DNA of 64,000 nt from Legionella rowbothamii (lineage in GTDB: Bacteria; Pseudomonadota; Gammaproteobacteria; Legionellales; Legionellaceae). Below the pieces are notes generated by a model, which was not told the origin of the DNA, made no database searches, and saw only the letters and a list, made by a program, of their open reading frames with translations. Of the stretch, positions 27,136-37,600 are shown one piece after another; within the stretch, counting starts at the first letter, position 1, and every line of letters begins with the position of its first letter. The DNA lies in the NCBI RefSeq assembly GCF_900639985.1, contig NZ_CAAAIM010000001.1, positions 744,001 through 808,000 on the forward strand. Direction: 5' to 3'. The translations under genes and the position numbers were made by a program.

Positions 27136-28518
27136 TTATTGTGAATATCCGAACTGACCGTTAGAGGTACTAGAATACGACGGAGGGGGAAAGTGCTCAT
27201 CCATAATTGGTGCTGTTGGTAATGGCATACCGTCCACACTTTGATATTGTATATCAAAAACTCCTCTATTCTCCTGCAGTACACTATGGCTTTGCTCTTG
27301 TTCTAAATAAGATTGTGGGGGAGCTGATACAAAACGTTGTTCTACCACGGGGACATATACATATACTTGTGGCGGTAAGTAATACTGCGTTTTTAATTGG
27401 CAATCAAAAATCAAACCACCCACTTCAACACAAGTTAAAGTACCACTACGGAGCCCCCTAACCTTTTGAAGACACTCATTAACTTTAGCCATACCCTTAT
27501 CTTTACGCGAAAAGAACGATGGGACTTCCGCATTGTTGCTATTTAAATGTTTAGCGATTTCAGAGCGCAGAGCAACGATAGCTAATTTCACCATAGAGGG
27601 ATCAATTCCGTTACTGGCTAAATTATATTCTTCATTAGCCGTTAACCTAAAACGAAGTGGATCATTAGGATCTATGGCATTTTTATCCGTTTGCAAAGGT
27701 CTATACAGTAGGTTCATTGCAAATGCGCCGATACCAGCACCAATAATGCTTAGAAGAACTGCACCAGTTACAACGACAATGGCAGGATTAAAACCAGCCA
27801 TAATTGCCAAACTAGTTAAAGGAGCCGCCGCAAACGTTAGAGAAAGAACTGTAGAGCCCGCACCAAAAGCAAGCGAATTCGCCAATACTAATGCCGCTTT
27901 TAACCAACCTTCGTTATAGTAAAAACGCTCAGCACCTTCCAAGAATTGATTAAGCATATAATAAACCGCGATGCTCGCCAACACAGCAGCAACCGCAGCC
28001 ATAATCAATAATGCCAATGCAGCGAGAACCTCTGAATCAGTGTCAAAACAATTACCACCATGGCCATGGTCAGCAGGGAATCCTCCATGGGGAAATCCGC
28101 CATGAGGAAATCCAGGATGTCCGTGACAATCGTGAATAATTGAATTTATCAGCAACCAATCAAACAAAAATGAATCATGGCAATTGTGATTATAATTGTT
28201 ATACACAAATTTAATTTCCGCGTTAAACTTGGGAAGTTCTGGTTTAAAATTTTCTTGCTCTCGTTCAGAAAGATCTTTATAAATAGGTAGAGCATAAAAA
28301 ATAGCGTTAAAGAATTTATAAACTTTAGCTTTTTCGACAGAGTCTAAGTAGTGAAGATTACCATGGGGTGATTCAAGGGAAAACTGTACAGCAAGAAACA
28401 ATTCATTATAAATTGATGTAACATCATTATGTCGAGTGGTACAATCTTTATAATGCTGTAAGACATTGCCATAAAATAGCATTAAATTATGATCAGTAAA
28501 TTTACGTATATTTGCCAT
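27136..28518 (-). CDS. Membrane protein with C-terminal PTAP and PPSY motifs, candidate effector (460 aa)
   Basis: The 460-residue protein has a helical N-terminus (1-130) and a Gly/His/Pro stretch with repeated GFPHG (136-150). A hydrophobic block at about 164-272 (VLAALALLIMAAVAAVLASI, then two or three further segments to LLY) is followed by a soluble C-terminus. The last 30 residues contain P434-T-A-P437 and P445-P-S-Y448. These match the P(T/S)AP and PPxY late-domain motifs that bind TSG101 and NEDD4-family WW domains in eukaryotes. There is no cleavable signal peptide. Central hairpin-like hydrophobic blocks are common in Legionella effectors inserted into host membranes. I recognise no named family. 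The host-interaction reading is inference. Confidence 0.55.
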   Translation of the reverse strand: MANIRKFTDHNLMLFYGNVLQHYKDCTTRHNDVTSIYNELFLAVQFSLESPHGNLHYLDSVEKAKVYKFFNAIFYALPIYKDLSEREQENFKPELPKFNAEIKFVYNNYNHNCHDSFLFDWLLINSIIHDCHGHPGFPHGGFPHGGFPADHGHGGNCFDTDSEVLAALALLIMAAVAAVLASIAVYYMLNQFLEGAERFYYNEGWLKAALVLANSLAFGAGSTVLSLTFAAAPLTSLAIMAGFNPAIVVVTGAVLLSIIGAGIGAFAMNLLYRPLQTDKNAIDPNDPLRFRLTANEEYNLASNGIDPSMVKLAIVALRSEIAKHLNSNNAEVPSFFSRKDKGMAKVNECLQKVRGLRSGTLTCVEVGGLIFDCQLKTQYYLPPQVYVYVPVVEQRFVSAPPQSYLEQEQSHSVLQENRGVFDIQYQSVDGMPLPTAPIMDEHFPPPSYSSTSNGQFGYSQ

Positions 28519-28671
28519 AGCTACTCCTAAAATTAAGTAGCACTAATCCCATTTAACTTAGGGTTTTTTTGCATTTTATTGCATCCCTTATTCAGCAGTC
28601 CTTTGCTTTTGACTGGGGCTAAATTCAGCCCCTTTCATATTCATACCAGTCAAAATTAAATAGAACTCGTA

Positions 28672-30546
28672 CTAATGCCTTTCAATTTGGGCTTGATTAA
28701 TTAAACTTTTTGCATACAAATCATAATCCATCATGCCATAACTAGCTTCGATCTGTTGAATGAGGCTTTCCTGTTGTTCTTTATCTAAAGTACTTAATTT
28801 TCCATCATTAATGTGCTTTAGTCTTACAACAACATAATCACCATTAGGCAATACTGCGCCATCACGGTTTTCTGGTCGTAATAAGTTAAATGCCAATTCG
28901 TTAATTTGTGGATCTGCTTTATCACTATCTCGAGCTGATTGTTCTACTGTAATCCAAGATAGTTTATTGGCACTAAGAAGCTCTTCATGCTTTTTGTCGT
29001 CAACCGGATTTTGCAAGCTCACTCCAAAGGCTTTAGCTTTAGCTTCCGCACCCTGTTTTATTAATGTATTGTGAATTTGACTCTTTACTTCATTTAATGA
29101 TTGTTCCTTTTCAGGAGTATGCTCATTAACACGTGCAACAATAACCGAGTCATTGTCTAATTGAATAGGTTCACTATTGTTACTTAACTCTAATACATCA
29201 TGGCTAAATGCAGCATTAATGACTTGGGGATTTTTAGTTAAGTTATCCTGACCACCAGCACGAGAGAAAGGTTGTGTCGTTTCAATTTTTAATTTCATTG
29301 CATCAGAAACTGGCTTCAAAGAATCTGGTGATTGATAGCTTAAATCAGATAATTGCTCTAAAGCTTGAGCATATTTAGCTTGAGCCATTTCAGTCATCAA
29401 TTGTTCTTTAATCGTTGTCTCTACTTCAGATAAAGGTTTGATGGTTACTGGTTTATAGGCAATTAACTTAAAAATTTCAAAACCGTGTTTGGTTTGAGCC
29501 GGAGCAGATATTTCACCAGCCTTAGTTAGATTCGATAAAGCTTTATCGTAATCATTTTGTCCGGCCGTAATCCAAGGAAGCTCTCCTTTATCTGCTATAG
29601 AAAGCTTATCATCAGACTGCGAAGCAACAAGCTTATCGAATTGGCTAGGATCGTTTTGTAACACAGCATAGGCATCGTCAGCCTTTTTCTGAATTTGGTC
29701 TAGCTCATCTTTGGAAACACCTTCAGGAATTGCAAACAAAATGTGAGCAACATGCCATTGTGCTGGAGTTAAATAGTTATTTTGATTTTCTTTATAAAAA
29801 CGACTTACATCATCCTTTGATATTTTTACTTGCTTCTTAATATCATTCATAGACAAAGTTACATATTCAAGGCTTACTTGCTCAGGAGCCATAAACTCTT
29901 TTTGGTGTTCCTTATAATAATCAGCCACGGCCTCAGAAGATACATTAATTTGTTTTGCAAAATGCGAAGCAGGAACAACTAGATAATCATAATCTCTATT
30001 TTGCATGTATAAGCGAACGAAACGTTCAACTTCATCAGGTAACGCGAATGAAGTACCTATAAAAGCAAATCGCTGTTGATTCAACAACATGCCTTGACTT
30101 ACCTCATTTTGAAAACTGGATTGAGTAAATAAAGCTGCACTAAGAGCTTGTTGATATTTTTCAGCAGAGAAATGCCCATCCTCCTGAAATTGTGGAATAC
30201 TTAATATGGCTGCGTTCGCTTGATTTGCACTAACATCAAACCCATTTTTACGCGCTGCTTGCACCATCACTTCATTAGCCACCATTTGATCTAGGACTTG
30301 GCTTTGTAGTTTTTTCTCATCTTCAGCAGTCATATGCGCCGCATCTTGCATGCCGCGTGCACGTCTGTAATTTGTTTCAAACGCTTGATAAGTTAAAGAT
30401 TCACCATTAACAACCACTTTCGCATTTGACGTTTGATGCGATTGAAAATAGTAATCAACCCCAAAAAGAGTAAACGTAATGCCGATTAAAATAACAACCA
30501 GCCAAGCAACAACACCTTGTATGCGCTCATTTAACTTCTGCAACAT
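28672..30546 (-). CDS. ppiD: Periplasmic folding chaperone PpiD (SurA-N/parvulin)
   Basis: PpiD is anchored in the inner membrane by one N-terminal helix (VVAWLVVILIGITFTLFGVDYYF) and helps proteins emerging from the Sec translocon. A SurA_N-like domain follows (VVNGESLTYQAFETNYRRARG). The parvulin domain is at about 240-380 (QWHVAHILFAIPEGVSKDE, GELPWITAGQND, KAGEISAPAQTKHGFEIFKLI). The ATG at 30546 (MLQKLNERIQG) was preferred over an upstream TTG at 30573 because it gives the family start. In E. coli ppiD follows hupB directly; here about 9 kb of accessory DNA lies between them. Confidence 0.92.
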   Translation of the reverse strand: MLQKLNERIQGVVAWLVVILIGITFTLFGVDYYFQSHQTSNAKVVVNGESLTYQAFETNYRRARGMQDAAHMTAEDEKKLQSQVLDQMVANEVMVQAARKNGFDVSANQANAAILSIPQFQEDGHFSAEKYQQALSAALFTQSSFQNEVSQGMLLNQQRFAFIGTSFALPDEVERFVRLYMQNRDYDYLVVPASHFAKQINVSSEAVADYYKEHQKEFMAPEQVSLEYVTLSMNDIKKQVKISKDDVSRFYKENQNNYLTPAQWHVAHILFAIPEGVSKDELDQIQKKADDAYAVLQNDPSQFDKLVASQSDDKLSIADKGELPWITAGQNDYDKALSNLTKAGEISAPAQTKHGFEIFKLIAYKPVTIKPLSEVETTIKEQLMTEMAQAKYAQALEQLSDLSYQSPDSLKPVSDAMKLKIETTQPFSRAGGQDNLTKNPQVINAAFSHDVLELSNNSEPIQLDNDSVIVARVNEHTPEKEQSLNEVKSQIHNTLIKQGAEAKAKAFGVSLQNPVDDKKHEELLSANKLSWITVEQSARDSDKADPQINELAFNLLRPENRDGAVLPNGDYVVVRLKHINDGKLSTLDKEQQESLIQQIEASYGMMDYDLYAKSLINQAQIERH

Positions 30547-30573
30547 GTCCCGAGATCCATTTAGTATTAACAA

Positions 30574-30988
30574 AGTTTTATGAAGTTGGATTGTAACCTA
30601 ATCGGACAAAAATCTAAACAATAACCGCTAAATTTTACAAATAACTGCAGGGGTGAGATTCTCCATTTAAAAATCAATGAATATCAAAGTGAATGCTTAG
30701 GTGTAAGTTTTCCACTTATTTAGCAGGAAATTTAAATAGCATGATTGAAGTGTATCAAAACATCAAGATACGAACTAGTTAACCAATTATTGAAATATAT
30801 CACGCCAAAGTTCTGCGGTTTGTATCCTTGTCAAAACGTTTATTTTATATAATAACTTATTAATTTTGGCTGTTCTTGATGTTCGTTGCTGTTATGCCTA
30901 ATGAGGCTCTTTTTTGAAGTGCGCTAGTTTTTTGAGAAAAAGGAGCAAGACGACTCAGATATTTGAGTTTGCTTATTTTGGTACTATT
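30574..30988. other. Intergenic spacer upstream of ppiD
   Basis: This AT-rich spacer should hold the ppiD promoter. No gene, repeat or structured RNA is evident apart from the 3' end of the ankyrin relic that begins at 30989. Confidence 0.4.
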
Positions 30989-31478
30989 CATTGATATGTA
31001 ACGCGTTCTTCATGCCCTTGTTCTTTTGCTAATTCGAGTACTATTTTGCCTTTCACGGCTTTAGCTTAATCAACACCACATTCAGCTAAAGTTCGAACTG
31101 TTTGTCTGGATCCCACATCCACAGCAATACTTATAGGTGCCATTTTATTTTCAGCAAGAGTCAAATCAATATCGGCACCAGCTTTATATAAAACCCAGAT
31201 GACTTCTGAATGACCATTTTGATCAGAAATATATGCCAGAGTTAATCCCTGGAAACTAGGTATATTCAAATCTGCACCAGCTGTTGTAATAGACGTATAA
31301 CTACTGCGTGATCGTTTTGAGCTGCTGCCTCCATTGCTTTCCGTTTTTAACGTGCAAAGGAATTCAACTGCATCAACATGGCCTTTATAAGCGGCAATAT
31401 TAAAGAGGGGTTATACATCATCAACTGCACTGAATAACAAAAATCCATACGATTTAAGAAGCATCTGTTTACAATATT
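30989..31478 (-). pseudogene. Decayed ankyrin-repeat protein gene
   Basis: One minus-strand frame reads as ankyrin repeats: NIAAYKGHVDAVEFL, LTLAYISDQNGHSEVIWVLY followed by KAGADIDL, ISIAVDVGSRQTVRTLAECG, and a last half repeat VLELAKEQGHEE. The frame is cut by two in-frame TAA codons, after SAVDDV near 31409 and after ECGVD near 31066. The reading continues sensibly past both. No start codon with a ribosome binding site precedes it. The TCA at 30989-30991 (TGA on the minus strand) is the probable original stop. The pattern is that of a nonsense-mutated former effector-type gene. Confidence 0.65.
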
Positions 31479-31664
31479 GAAAAATGAGCATATAAGCCAG
31501 CATGTTAAATTAATTTAAAATCACTCAGTTACATCTTATTTATTTCAAAGGGAATCAAAAAAAGAACTTTTATTTGTTAGTTTGCTCAATCTTAAGGCTA
31601 AGTTAATAAATAATAAATATAATAAACATGTGTCCATCATTGTCTATTTCAAATAGGAGTACAT

Positions 31665-34600
31665 ATGCTTGAGAAAACAGATCATGAACTTCTCCAATAT
31701 CACAACGATGATGCATTACTGGATTTAAGCAAAGTATCCACTGATATTGATACATACATCACTCAGGCATTAACCGCTCTTATCGACAACCCTGCAAAAA
31801 ATCTAATAATTCAGGGTGGTGAAATGACCGCCCTTCAGGCACAAAAAATAGCAGATTATCTAAAAACCCATCCACAGATAATCCAAAGTATTCATCTGCC
31901 GGAGCATTTGGAAAATACGAAAATTCAGATTGAACTGGATAATGTTAGTTCCAATCATCGTTTGGAAAAAAATAAACAAAAATGGGCCGATAATCTCCCC
32001 CAAACTGTTCAGTCTACGAAAAAACCGGAAGGAAGAATACTTCCTAAAGGCAAGATCATACCCAAAATTGAAATTACGCTGCATGAGGAGCCAGACATTG
32101 ATCCAGATCCTGTGCCCATGAACGAGTTAGAAGAGCCATCCGCCATACAGCTGACCAATGATTTTCCCATACTGGAGCGCTCACCGATAGCAGCCCAGGT
32201 GATCACGGAGAGTTTGTCACTACCCGGTCAACAAGCATATCTGTCGCGCTGGAATCAATTAATAAACCGCAACGAAGCACAACAATTTAAAAAAGATTTA
32301 GGCAACCTCTTTCATAAAGAGAACCACCCTCTTCCTGAACTTGTTAAAAAGGATGGGGAGTTAAGTCAAAGTTTTACAATGTGGGACAACAAACTTAAAT
32401 TTGAAAAAGAACAATACAATGCTCTTCTCGACGTTTATGGGCAATATGGGGCGCCAGGTTTAAAACAATTATTCAGCACCTGGGATGAATACAATCAGGA
32501 TCCCTATAAAGGACCAGCATTTATTGATACCTATGTTTCATTTTTAAAATATATGCCTACGTTTCTACCCTTTATTGAGAATCAGGAATTCCAGGATACC
32601 CTTGCTAAAATAGCAAACCTCAGTAAAGAACATCGTAGCTGGTGGATGGCGCTCATCCAGAGTCATGGCCGTAAAACAGGCTATAGCGACTTGCACGGTT
32701 TATTTAAACAGTTTACTGATACCGTAAACCTCATCGAACAGATGGGGTTAAGTTTTCACGAGATCACCAGCATCAAAGAGGAAAAAACTCTTCCCCTCGC
32801 ATTGACTGATATGGTTGCGCTGTTAAATAAATGCCACCCACAGGATCAAGCTGTTCAATGGGAATGTATCAATAAAATCAGCATACCTGAGCCTAATAAT
32901 TTCCATTTCATCATTCCGGAAATGCAAACAGAAGCTAATTTAGGCGAGCGAGGGGATATTGAATGGATAAAAAGACTATTAGCCCAAGATAAAAACAGCA
33001 ATCCCGAATTAGTTAAACCGGCTTTTTATCGTTATCTTGCCACCCAGGAGCAACATTTGCCTTTGGAGCAATATAAACGAATTATTGATGAGTTGTTGTC
33101 AAATCACGAGCTCAATAATGAAGCAAAAATACGCTTACTTTATATTTTAGCCAAATCAACCAGCACCAGCGCCAAAACCGGTTTTGATTCCAAAGTAGTA
33201 CTTGAAGAATGGGAAAGCTTTCAGATAAGAATGATTAAGCTTGATTCTCTTGAGCGCATTAAAGCAAATCGCAGTGCGATAGGTAAGGCATTATTTACCA
33301 AAGGTATCGAGGCACAAGGAGGAATTCCGGCTGCACGGATTCAAACCTTGAAACCAATAATGGATATGCCTATGACGCCACCCATGAGTTATTTAAATAA
33401 GCTGTTAAAGCTTTCTGAATATAAATATCTCGATCCCAAATTAAGCTTGCTTGAACTACAAAAAGTTCAAACAGACATGATGGTCAAAATGGATAAGGCT
33501 GCGTTGCTTTATAAAGATTATCCAGAAAGCATGATGTATGCCATTCGCCTGATAAAAACAGAAACAATTACAGCCAATAGTAATGGCCAATATTTTCCCG
33601 AACCTCACGATATCACGTTACTGGAACAATTCATTAGCGCCTGTGAAGCATTGCTCGCACCCAACCACAATAGCATGAACCCTCCGGGATTAAACCCCAA
33701 AGAAGTGTTGCTGCCTTTACTGACCTCATTTCATTTGGAATATGAAAATAGCATCCGCTTAGCCAATGACGTCATAACTCCTTATATAAAAAGGCTCACT
33801 AATCCAAATATCGCCCAATATCAGGAAAAAATTAATAACTTATTACCCTATGGGTTATCGTTACTGCAATTGCTTGAAAATAGAACAATCCCCAATAAGC
33901 TCGACTATACCGTCCTGAATAAAATCCAGGATGATTTAATAAAACTTATTTGCCGAGCGCAACCAACGACTAAAAAAGACATCAGAGAGTGGATGCATCA
34001 GCATTATGGAAAGCATTTTAGCGGCACAATATTACTCGATCTTAAAGATGCGGTTAATTTTAGCGCCCTTTTTGGGGAGCTTCACTGCACGCAAAAAGAA
34101 ACATGCGCTGCAATTGAGCAGTTGGTGGGTAATTTTGATAATGAGGAAGAAAAAGATCAGCATGAACCCTTGGTCAGAAGTTTGGTAAATCTCACCAAAA
34201 GGTTAACCCCTGCTCAAAAAATACAATTTTTTGAGTTCTGTCAGGAAGCTTTTAAAACGAATGGTATTCTCTCGCGCACCCAACATCCAGGGCCTCCTGG
34301 CTATCTGACTCAATTTAAAGGTCTTGTTGAAAGCATTATCACAAATAACTCTTTTGATGAGTTTGAACAGTATATGAATATTGTTCAGGAACATCGTGCC
34401 AATAAAGGTGATGTGAGCAACACCCTGTCAAAATGCAGCTACTTACTGGATGTTCTTTACCCACAATTGATGAAAGGCCCCATCTCTCGAAAAGAAGCAT
34501 TCCAATTTTCAGCCGAGCTCGTGTGCTTAACTAAAGCCAATGCCCTCCATGAATATCATGCTCAAGCAAAAGTAGCTGCAGCGGTCGATTATCCACAAGA

Positions 34601-37600
34601 GTTAAACAATCTCAACGACTCGATTGTCGATTTAATCGATAACGTTAACTCCGACCTTAAGGCTCTCGATAAATTAAAAAACATTAAGCAGGATATTGAT
34701 GCTATTTTACTGCTTGCGGTAAATAACAACGAGTACTTTAAAGAATGCCGGGCAATTAATGAACGTATTACTGACATTCTTATAGCTGTAGAAGAGCGTA
34801 CCCCCCAACAAAAAAATAAAAATTTCCTGCAAACTATGTTCAGCTATTTCTGGAATAACCCTTCTACCGAAGATGATGCAACACCTGAAGAATTAAATAG
34901 CCTACGATCATTAGGTCTTGACCTTGATCTGGTGGGACAACAATCAGATACCTACAAAGAGTTGCAGGCAATCAGAGATAAAGAAAATCATAGTTTCCAA
35001 AATGTTGTTCTTCATCTTCAGGCGAAAAAAAGAGAGTTAACGCAAAAATACAGCAATATTGCTACGCGTGCGAATCACTATATCAGCAAGGCATTAAAGG
35101 GTTCACCCGATGATGTAAGTAAAAACCACAACGATATGTGTCAGCTGATCGATAAGTTTGTCGCTCTGGATCATCAAAATCTTGTTTTAAGTCTTATGTA
35201 CCACTATTCGGGAGGACTGGCGGATCGCGGTGTTAAAGATTTAATCGAGTTGTTTAACTCCAGGGAATACAATGAACTCTCGCAAAATCTGCAAAAAGAT
35301 TTTATTAATGCAATCATCACCCAAATGAATAATTCGGTGAAATGCAGCAAAGTAGATGTTCATACATTCCTTAAATTTATTCATAAACATCAGGAAAATA
35401 GCTCCATTACCGAATTTTTGCACAATTATTACCAGCATGCCCCATATCCACCGTTGACTATCTTCATGCTTTGGAGCAAATCTGTGCATTCGCGCTCAGT
35501 GCAGTCTCTTCAAGCTGTTGATGAAAAATATCAATATTTCGACAAAAACCCTTGCGCCATCAATAGACATGACGGACGTGAAAAAAATAATGGATTCAAG
35601 CTTGATGCAGCGAAAAAAACACTGTCGCAAATGCCTGAAGTTCAAAAAATATTTACCTCGGACTATCTTGCCAAAGTAACAGAGGAGCAAGAAAGGGTAA
35701 AAAGTTTATCGACCCGACAAATATTGGATCAACTGAAGACATTTAAAGACAATCCACCGGCAAACCATATTGCTATGGTTATGCTTGCCGCTGAATTATT
35801 ACATCGATGCAAAGGACGTCCCCCAGAGTTTGTCGGTAAAAGCCATGTACCAGGGCGCTCTTATGAGTTAAATACCACTCAGATTATAGCCATCCTGTCC
35901 CTTCTTGAAACCGGGAATAAAGTCACCGCTGAAATAGGCACGGGCGAAGGCAAATCACGAATCATGATGATTTTGAATGCCTGCCAGTTCCTTAAAGGCA
36001 AAACAGTAGATTTCCTGACGAGCAATTTAGCTCTTGCCGAGCGCGACTATCTGGAATCGCTACCCTTCTTTAATTCTCTGGGTGCTGAAGTTAATTTCAT
36101 TACGTCCTCATCCAATGTTGAAGATTATAAAATGGGCGGGATTAATTTCTCTGATCCTGAAAACCTTTGCTTGTTTCGTAATAAAGCATTTAGCCAAAAC
36201 AAATCGGATCTGGTTCTGAATAAAGATCCGGAACAAAGAGCGTTACTGCTAGATGAGGCCGATGTAACCTATTTTGATGTTGCCAACTTAAAATACAATT
36301 ACTCATCGACACTACCCAAGCAAAATATCGAGCTACTCCCCTTATTCCCATTACTCATGGATTTTTTTGCGCAGAGTGACACGGAAAAAACCTACGCAGA
36401 AAACAAGCAACGCTGCAATGAGCAACTACTGTCATTCATTGAGGCAAGAAATCCCAAGTTATTCCAGCTGATAAAATCAATCCCCATAGCACAACTCGAA
36501 AAATGGCAAGATGCAGCCTATACAGCTCGCCATCTGGAATATAATGATGATTATACCATTGTATCTGAGGCTACCAAACCCACTCCGTTTGGCGATAAAA
36601 AAGTAGCTGCGGCAATGTGCCTTATCGGCTCACGTATTAGTAAGAATTCCAATTTTGATGATGGCGTGCATCAATGTTTGCATGCTGAGCTGAATCGTCT
36701 GATAAAAGCTCAAAACCCCACCATAGAAAATCCCTATTTAAAAGAAGCGATTGAACTCTGTAAAAACAAGAAGCGCTTTTTTAATATTGATCCTATAAGA
36801 AAGATCACCTTTAGTAGTTCGTCTAATACCTTACTTAAAGCATATGGCCAGGGCAGTTTACATGCTGTAACTGGGACTATAGGCTCAAAAATGGAGCAAA
36901 AAGAAGCTCAGTCTGAATTTGGGACACAATTCATCCATGTACCAAGACATAAAGGTTTACGTCGTTTTGATCGCCCTACCCGCATTACTCAAAATGAAGT
37001 CAAACAATTAGATGCATTGGTTGAACATATTCTGGAAGCAAGAAAGAAAAACCAACCCATACTGTTGATTTGTAAAAATGATAATGAATCCAAGATACTA
37101 AATGAAAAACTAGAAGAACGCTTAAAGTCAAAGCGCGATCAAAATGGATTACCCAAGTTAACTCGTATCCATGCGGGAATTGACTATGATGAATCCATAT
37201 CAGAAGCAAGCTATATCAAAAACGAAGCAGGTAAACCAGGTCAGGTAACGATTACGACTGAAATGGAAGGACGCGGAGTTGATATTGAACTAAAAGAAAA
37301 TGCGCATAATGCCGGACTTAAAGTCTTACTGACTTATCTTCCCCATGGAGAACGAAGTTATGGGCAAGTTATCGGCCGTTCGGGCAGATATTCAGCTATA
37401 GGTGAAACACAAATGGTTCTAAATCTGGAAGAACTTAAAAAAGATTTTGGTATTGACCAGGTGAACACTGATTTTTATCTTAATCCCGAAGACTTTATTA
37501 AAAAGCTGCAAATTTTTGCAACCCATACTAAAGAGCTTCGACGTTTGTTTCACCGTGCCTATGATAACTACTTATACTATTTTTCAGAGCGTTACTCAGC

